8,800 bases of DNA from contig SKHH01000044.1 in NCBI GenBank assembly GCA_007117055.1, forward strand, positions 1 to 8,800, given 5' to 3'. The notes beneath the pieces are model-generated. The model saw only the letters and a program-made list of their open reading frames with translations, did no database searches and was not told the DNA's origin. Every line of letters begins with the position of its first letter. Position 1 is the stretch's first letter. Of this stretch, positions 5,999 to 8,800 are shown piece after piece. The stretch comes from Lishizhenia sp. (GTDB lineage Bacteria; Bacteroidota; Bacteroidia; Flavobacteriales_D; Crocinitomicaceae). A program made the translations under genes and the position numbers.

Positions 5999-6775
5999 TT
6001 GAATAAAAAAGCAATTTTGGATTACATTGTTGCATGGTTAAAAGACTATGCTAGTAAAGCCAATATGGAGGGTTTTATTGTAGGTGTTTCGGGCGGAGTA
6101 GATTCTGCATTAACGGCTACATTGTGTGCGATGACGGGTAAGAAAACAATGTTATTGAATCTTCCAATTCGACAAAAAAAAGAGGAGTTTTTTCGTTCTA
6201 AAAATCAAATCGAAGCGCTAGAAAAACGGTTTTCGAATGCGAAAGGACTGGAAGTAGATTTGGGGGCTTCTTTTCAACAACTTGAAAAAGATTTACCTGC
6301 TCATACGGTTCAAGACGGGTTAGCAATGGCCAATACACGTTCTCGATTAAGAATGTTGACGCTTTATGCTATCGGGCAATCTAATCGATTATTAGTAGCA
6401 GGGACAGGAAACAAGGTGGAAGATTTTGGTGTAGGGTTTTTTACGAAATATGGTGATGGTGGTGTGGACATTAGTCCGATAGCCGATTTATTGAAGTCGC
6501 AGGTTTTTGCCTTGGCAGAACAAGCAGGTGTAAATCAAGAAATATTAGAAGCCCAACCAACAGACGGTTTGTGGGATGATGCACGAAACGATGAAGATCA
6601 AATTGGAGCATCGTATGATGAATTAGAATGGGCTATGGGGTTTACAGGAGATGTGAATACACTAAGGAAGCGACAAAAAGAGGTACTGCAAATTTATCAG
6701 AATTTCCATCAAGCGAATAAACACAAAATGATACCTATTCCTGTTTGTGAAGTCCCAAAGGATTATTTCAACTAA
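5999..6775 (+). CDS. nadE: NAD(+) synthase, ammonia-dependent
   Basis: NadE converts deamido-NAD, ATP and ammonia to NAD, the last step of NAD synthesis, in the cytoplasm. The 258-aa protein shows the ATP-pyrophosphatase P-loop SGGVDSA (about 31-37), NTRSRLRMLTLYAIGQ (about 112-127) where the substrate and dimer contacts lie, GTGNKVEDFGVGFFTKYGDGGVDISPIADL (about 136-165), and QPTDGLWD (about 186-193). There is no N-terminal nitrilase/glutaminase domain, so it is the short ammonia-using form. The start codon is TTG: an in-frame TAA lies at 5990-5992, only two non-start codons intervene, and the family's N-terminus (NKKAILDYIVAWLKDYA) begins right there. The next Met (about residue 23) would remove a conserved helix. 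It sits 22 nt after the beta-barrel gene, probably in one transcript, and is convergent with the ferredoxin gene. Confidence 0.95.
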   Translation: MNKKAILDYIVAWLKDYASKANMEGFIVGVSGGVDSALTATLCAMTGKKTMLLNLPIRQKKEEFFRSKNQIEALEKRFSNAKGLEVDLGASFQQLEKDLPAHTVQDGLAMANTRSRLRMLTLYAIGQSNRLLVAGTGNKVEDFGVGFFTKYGDGGVDISPIADLLKSQVFALAEQAGVNQEILEAQPTDGLWDDARNDEDQIGASYDELEWAMGFTGDVNTLRKRQKEVLQIYQNFHQANKHKMIPIPVCEVPKDYFN

Positions 6776-6805
6776 TATTCAGGGGGTGTTTTTCTCAATT
6801 TGAGA

Positions 6806-7132
6806 TTAAGCTTCAGGAGCCAAGCGTAATACTATTCCGTTAATTTCAGCGGTGATAGGAATTTGACAGCCTAGGCGACTATTGTCTTCTACAAAAAAGG
6901 CTTGGTCAAGCATGTCTAGTTCAGCATCGCTTTGCTCTTCCAATTCATGTTCTGACTCAAGGTAACATTGACAAGAAGCACACATGGCCATTCCTCCACA
7001 GATTCCCTCTACAGGCAAGTCATAAGATTTACAAACTTCCATGACGTTCATGTTCATATCTGTTGGAGCTTCTAGTTCGTGCTTTTCTCCTTCTCTGTCT
7101 ATGATGTATAAAGTGATTGTGTTTTCTGTCAT
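6806..7132 (-). CDS. [2Fe-2S] ferredoxin, adrenodoxin/ISC type
   Basis: A 108-aa soluble electron-transfer protein. Cluster ligands are Cys45, Cys51, Cys54 and Cys89, in the pattern C-x5-C-x2-C-x34-C. This is the adrenodoxin/ISC Fdx arrangement rather than the plant type, which has C-x4-C-x2-C. The sequence around the ligands is EGICGGMAMCASCQCYL and RLGCQIP; Cys34 and Cys56 are extra. The acidic stretch (ESEHELEEQSDAELD, about 59-73) matches the partner-docking region of adrenodoxin-like ferredoxins. The ATG at 7132 is chosen over an in-frame GTG at 7168 because a perfect -7 promoter element lies inside the extension and because the ferredoxin fold starts at about residue 4. There is no isc gene nearby; a stand-alone role such as feeding a P450, a desaturase or Fe-S assembly cannot be decided here. 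Confidence 0.93.
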   Translation of the reverse strand: MTENTITLYIIDREGEKHELEAPTDMNMNVMEVCKSYDLPVEGICGGMAMCASCQCYLESEHELEEQSDAELDMLDQAFFVEDNSRLGCQIPITAEINGIVLRLAPEA

Positions 7133-7149
7133 TTCTATAAATTGTGGTG

Positions 7150-7157
7150 CAAAAATA
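7150..7157 (-). promoter_or_regulatory. -7 element (TATTTTTG) for the ferredoxin gene
   Basis: The minus strand reads TATTTTTG, an exact TAnnTTTG match. Transcription would start near 7144, about 12 nt before the ATG at 7132. This supports the short start over GTG at 7168, which lies upstream of the element. Confidence 0.55.
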
Positions 7158-7337
7158 CACTTTTTCACTCGACTTTATATGTGATGTTGGGATAATATCT
7201 AGGGCAAACTCATACTTTTTCTTTCAAATTTAGCTCATTTTTATGTGATTTAATAATTTGTTTCGTGCTGCGCACAAATGGTGTTCAAATTTCAGATTAA
7301 TTTTTGTACTTTTATATGATGTTCTTTTAAAATTATG

Positions 7338-7345
7338 TAGTTTTG
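7338..7345 (+). promoter_or_regulatory. -7 element (TAGTTTTG) for dnaX, implying a nearly leaderless mRNA
   Basis: TAGTTTTG is an exact TAnnTTTG match and ends only 5 nt before the dnaX ATG at 7351. With the usual 5-7 nt from -7 box to start site, the transcript would begin at or within a base or two of the ATG. A TTTTTG at 7301-7306 is too far upstream to be its -33 box. A different, unseen promoter remains possible. Confidence 0.4.
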
Positions 7346-7350
7346 TTTTT

Positions 7351-8466
7351 ATGAGCGATTATATTGTTTCGGCTAGAAAATACCGCCCCCAAACCTTTGA
7401 TACATTGGTGGGGCAAAGCGCTATTTCTACAACTTTAAAAAATGCCATTAAAACAGATCAGCTCGCTCAAGCGTTTTTGTTTTGTGGTTCAAGAGGGGTA
7501 GGAAAAACCTCAACCGCTCGTATCTTAGCAAAAACGATCAATTGCTCCAATCGTTCAGATCAAGTAGAGGCTTGTGGCAAATGTGAATCGTGCGTTTCAT
7601 TTGACGAAGGTAGCTCACTCAATGTGTACGAATTAGATGCTGCTTCCAATAACAGTGTGGAAGACATTCGAAGATTAATCGACCAAGTTCGGATTGCTCC
7701 ACAAATTGGAAATTACAAGGTGTATATCATCGATGAAGTACACATGCTTTCCACTGCGGCATTTAACGCATTTCTGAAAACGCTGGAAGAACCGCCAAAA
7801 CATGCGATTTTTATTTTAGCTACAACTGAAAAACATAAAATTATACCAACGATTCTTTCTCGTTGTCAGATTTTTGATTTCAATCGCATTAAAATTAAAG
7901 ACATTGCAGATCATTTGTCTCAAATAGCAGTAAAAGAAGGAATTGACGCAGAAAGTGAAGCCCTGCATCTTATTGCTCAGAAGGCCGACGGAGCTTTAAG
8001 GGATGCGCTTTCTATTTTTGATCAAATAGTTAGTTTTGCTGGAAAAACACTGACATACAAAGCGGTACTTGAAAATTTACACGTACTTGATTATGATTAT
8101 TATTTCCGTTTAGTAGATTATGCCTTAAATGAAGATATCCCCAGTAGCTTATTGATTTACCATGAAATTATGGATAATGGTTTTGACGGGCATCAATTTG
8201 TGGTTGGGCTAGCTGAACATTACCGAAATTTACTCATTGCTAAGGATGGGAAAACAGTCAACCTAATGGAGGTCGCTGATGGAGTAAAACAGAAATACTT
8301 AGAGCAGTCAAAAAATGCTCCTGCGGATTTTATTCTTCGTGCATTAGGTGTTTTAAGTCAGACCGATACTAATTATAAAGCAGCTAAAAACCCTCGCTTG
8401 TTAGTTGAGTTAGCCTTGATGCAGTTGTGTTCGGTTAAAAATGAGCTTGAAAAAAAAAAAGATTAA
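7351..8466 (+). CDS. dnaX: DNA polymerase III gamma subunit (zero-frame product of dnaX)
   Basis: DnaX is the ATPase of the replication clamp loader, which opens and loads the beta clamp. The 371-aa zero-frame product starts with MSDYIVSARKYRPQTF, the standard N-terminus. It shows Walker A GSRGVGKTS (46-54), a four-Cys zinc module (Cys65, 75, 78, 81), DAASNNSVEDIR (96-107), Walker B with DEVH (128-131), the TLEEPP motif, ATTE sensor 1, the SRC arginine-finger motif (SRCQIFDF), and GALRDALSIFDQ (sensor 2). The domain III collar follows up to about residue 360. The frame then runs through GAA AAA AAA AAA GAT TAA and stops, the position expected for a gamma-type short form. The -1 frame continues. 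The ATG at 7351 is preferred to an in-frame TTG at 7258, which would add 31 non-conserved residues and predate the promoter element. Confidence 0.95.
   Translation: MSDYIVSARKYRPQTFDTLVGQSAISTTLKNAIKTDQLAQAFLFCGSRGVGKTSTARILAKTINCSNRSDQVEACGKCESCVSFDEGSSLNVYELDAASNNSVEDIRRLIDQVRIAPQIGNYKVYIIDEVHMLSTAAFNAFLKTLEEPPKHAIFILATTEKHKIIPTILSRCQIFDFNRIKIKDIADHLSQIAVKEGIDAESEALHLIAQKADGALRDALSIFDQIVSFAGKTLTYKAVLENLHVLDYDYYFRLVDYALNEDIPSSLLIYHEIMDNGFDGHQFVVGLAEHYRNLLIAKDGKTVNLMEVADGVKQKYLEQSKNAPADFILRALGVLSQTDTNYKAAKNPRLLVELALMQLCSVKNELEKKKD
8450..8460 (+). promoter_or_regulatory. dnaX: A11 slippery run, probable dnaX recoding site
   Basis: Eleven consecutive A residues lie 3 nt before the zero-frame stop (TAA at 8464-8466). 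One extra A in the mRNA, loss of two, or a -1 ribosomal slip moves reading into a frame open to the window edge. E. coli dnaX uses ribosomal -1 slippage on A AAA AAG with a stem-loop and an internal Shine-Dalgarno; Thermus dnaX uses RNA polymerase slippage on A9. No strong stem-loop or Shine-Dalgarno-like stimulator is visible here, which favours polymerase slippage (inference). Confidence 0.75.
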
Positions 8467-8800
8467 CGGATCCAGTTGAGATTATTCCATACCCTAATCA
8501 AAACACCAAAAAACCTAACACTTCAACGAAAACCAAAAGCGCTAAGTCTGTTACTTCGAAAGAAGTTGTTTCCATGCATCAAGAGGCCAAAAAGCTTTCT
8601 GCTCCAACAGGAAAAATGAATGCGCAATTTCTTTCCATTAAAGAGTTAAAAGAAAAGAAAAATCAGACTAAAGATCAATCCACTGAAGAGATGGGTAATC
8701 GTCCAGTAAAACCTTTTTCGTACGACGATTTAAAAATGGCTTGGCGCAAATTTGCCTACAAAGCAAAAGATGAAAATCTAGACACTCTATTTACAGCAAT
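8460..8800 (+). CDS. dnaX: tau-specific C-terminal extension of dnaX (-1 frame), 3' partial
   Basis: The -1 frame relative to the gamma reading is open from the A run through the right edge, giving 113 codons without a stop. It starts RLTDPVEIIPYPNQN and continues as a Lys/Ser/Thr-rich linker to about 8700. It then enters a more ordered segment (KPFSYDDLKMAWRKFAYKAK, followed by DENLDTLFTA) that resembles the start of the C-terminal domain of Bacteroidota DnaX proteins, often F-x-x-D-x-L-x-x-x-W-x-x-F/Y-A. In E. coli the tau tail binds DnaB helicase and the polymerase alpha subunit. A proline- and lysine-rich linker followed by a folded domain suits tau. It has no plausible start of its own near the run, so it is read as the continuation of DnaX. 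A sequencing error in the homopolymer is the main alternative. Confidence 0.82.

Noticed and set aside
6793..6805. Short hairpin TCTCA-ATT-TGAGA between nadE and the ferredoxin gene as a terminator
   Set aside because: The 5-bp AT-leaning stem is weak and no U tract follows in either direction.
7133..7168. GTG at 7168 as the ferredoxin start
   Set aside because: A perfect TAnnTTTG element at 7150-7157 falls inside the extension, and the extra 12 residues are not part of the ferredoxin fold.
7258..7350. In-frame TTG at 7258 as an earlier start for dnaX
   Set aside because: It would add 31 residues with no resemblance to DnaX and would lie upstream of the -7 element. The ATG at 7351 begins the standard N-terminus.
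8466..8474. GGATCC palindrome just after the dnaX zero-frame stop as a frameshift-stimulating structure
   Set aside because: Only about three flanking base pairs could extend it, too little for a stable stem-loop.
1..8800. A mobile element, CRISPR array, defence system, phage segment, tRNA or rRNA
   Set aside because: No transposase or integrase, no regular repeats, no terminal inverted repeats and no RNA-gene signature were seen. The genes are ordinary Bacteroidota chromosome functions, so I do not claim a new multi-gene system here.

Overview
This window reads as ordinary chromosomal DNA from a low-GC member of the Bacteroidota, most likely Flavobacteriales and perhaps near Crocinitomicaceae/Fluviicola (the family guess is inference). 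The support is a gliding-motility gldB-gldC pair, a type IX secretion (T9SS) cargo protein with a C-terminal sorting domain, an outer-membrane beta-barrel ending in Phe, Bacteroidota-style promoter elements (TAnnTTTG) close upstream of start codons, and the lack of clear Shine-Dalgarno sequences.

Layout. Positions 1-1323 (+) hold the 3' part of a bacterial cryptochrome/(6-4) photolyase-type gene, cut by the left window edge. It converges on a T9SS-secreted protein gene (1412-2680, -) across a hairpin. Next is a small five-helix VIT1/CCC1-like membrane protein (2859-3335, -), divergent from a tiny cysteine-rich lipoprotein (3491-3706, +). A strong bidirectional terminator (3713-3743) separates the lipoprotein from the gldB-gldC operon (3747-5111, -). 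gldB is divergent from an outer-membrane beta-barrel gene (5152-5976, +), which is followed 22 nt later by nadE for NAD synthesis (5999-6775, +). A convergent adrenodoxin-type [2Fe-2S] ferredoxin (6806-7132, -) is divergent from dnaX (7351 to the right edge, +).

How the genes work together. gldB/gldC and the T9SS cargo gene belong to the gliding and type IX secretion programme typical of the phylum. The other genes are housekeeping or stress functions: light-dependent DNA repair or sensing, NAD synthesis, electron transfer, and the replication clamp loader. I see no mobile element, CRISPR array, phage gene or defence island, and no gene-free stretch over about 220 bases.

The most notable signal is in dnaX. 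The zero frame ends at a TAA just after a run of eleven A residues, exactly at the end of the clamp-loader core. The -1 frame stays open from that run to the window edge and encodes what looks like the tau-specific tail. This is the classic gamma/tau arrangement, probably driven by slippage on the A11 run. Secondary points are a photolyase-family protein without the iron-sulfur cysteines of its family, a VIT-like protein without the usual metal-binding insert and with altered transport residues, and a dnaX promoter that implies a nearly leaderless mRNA.
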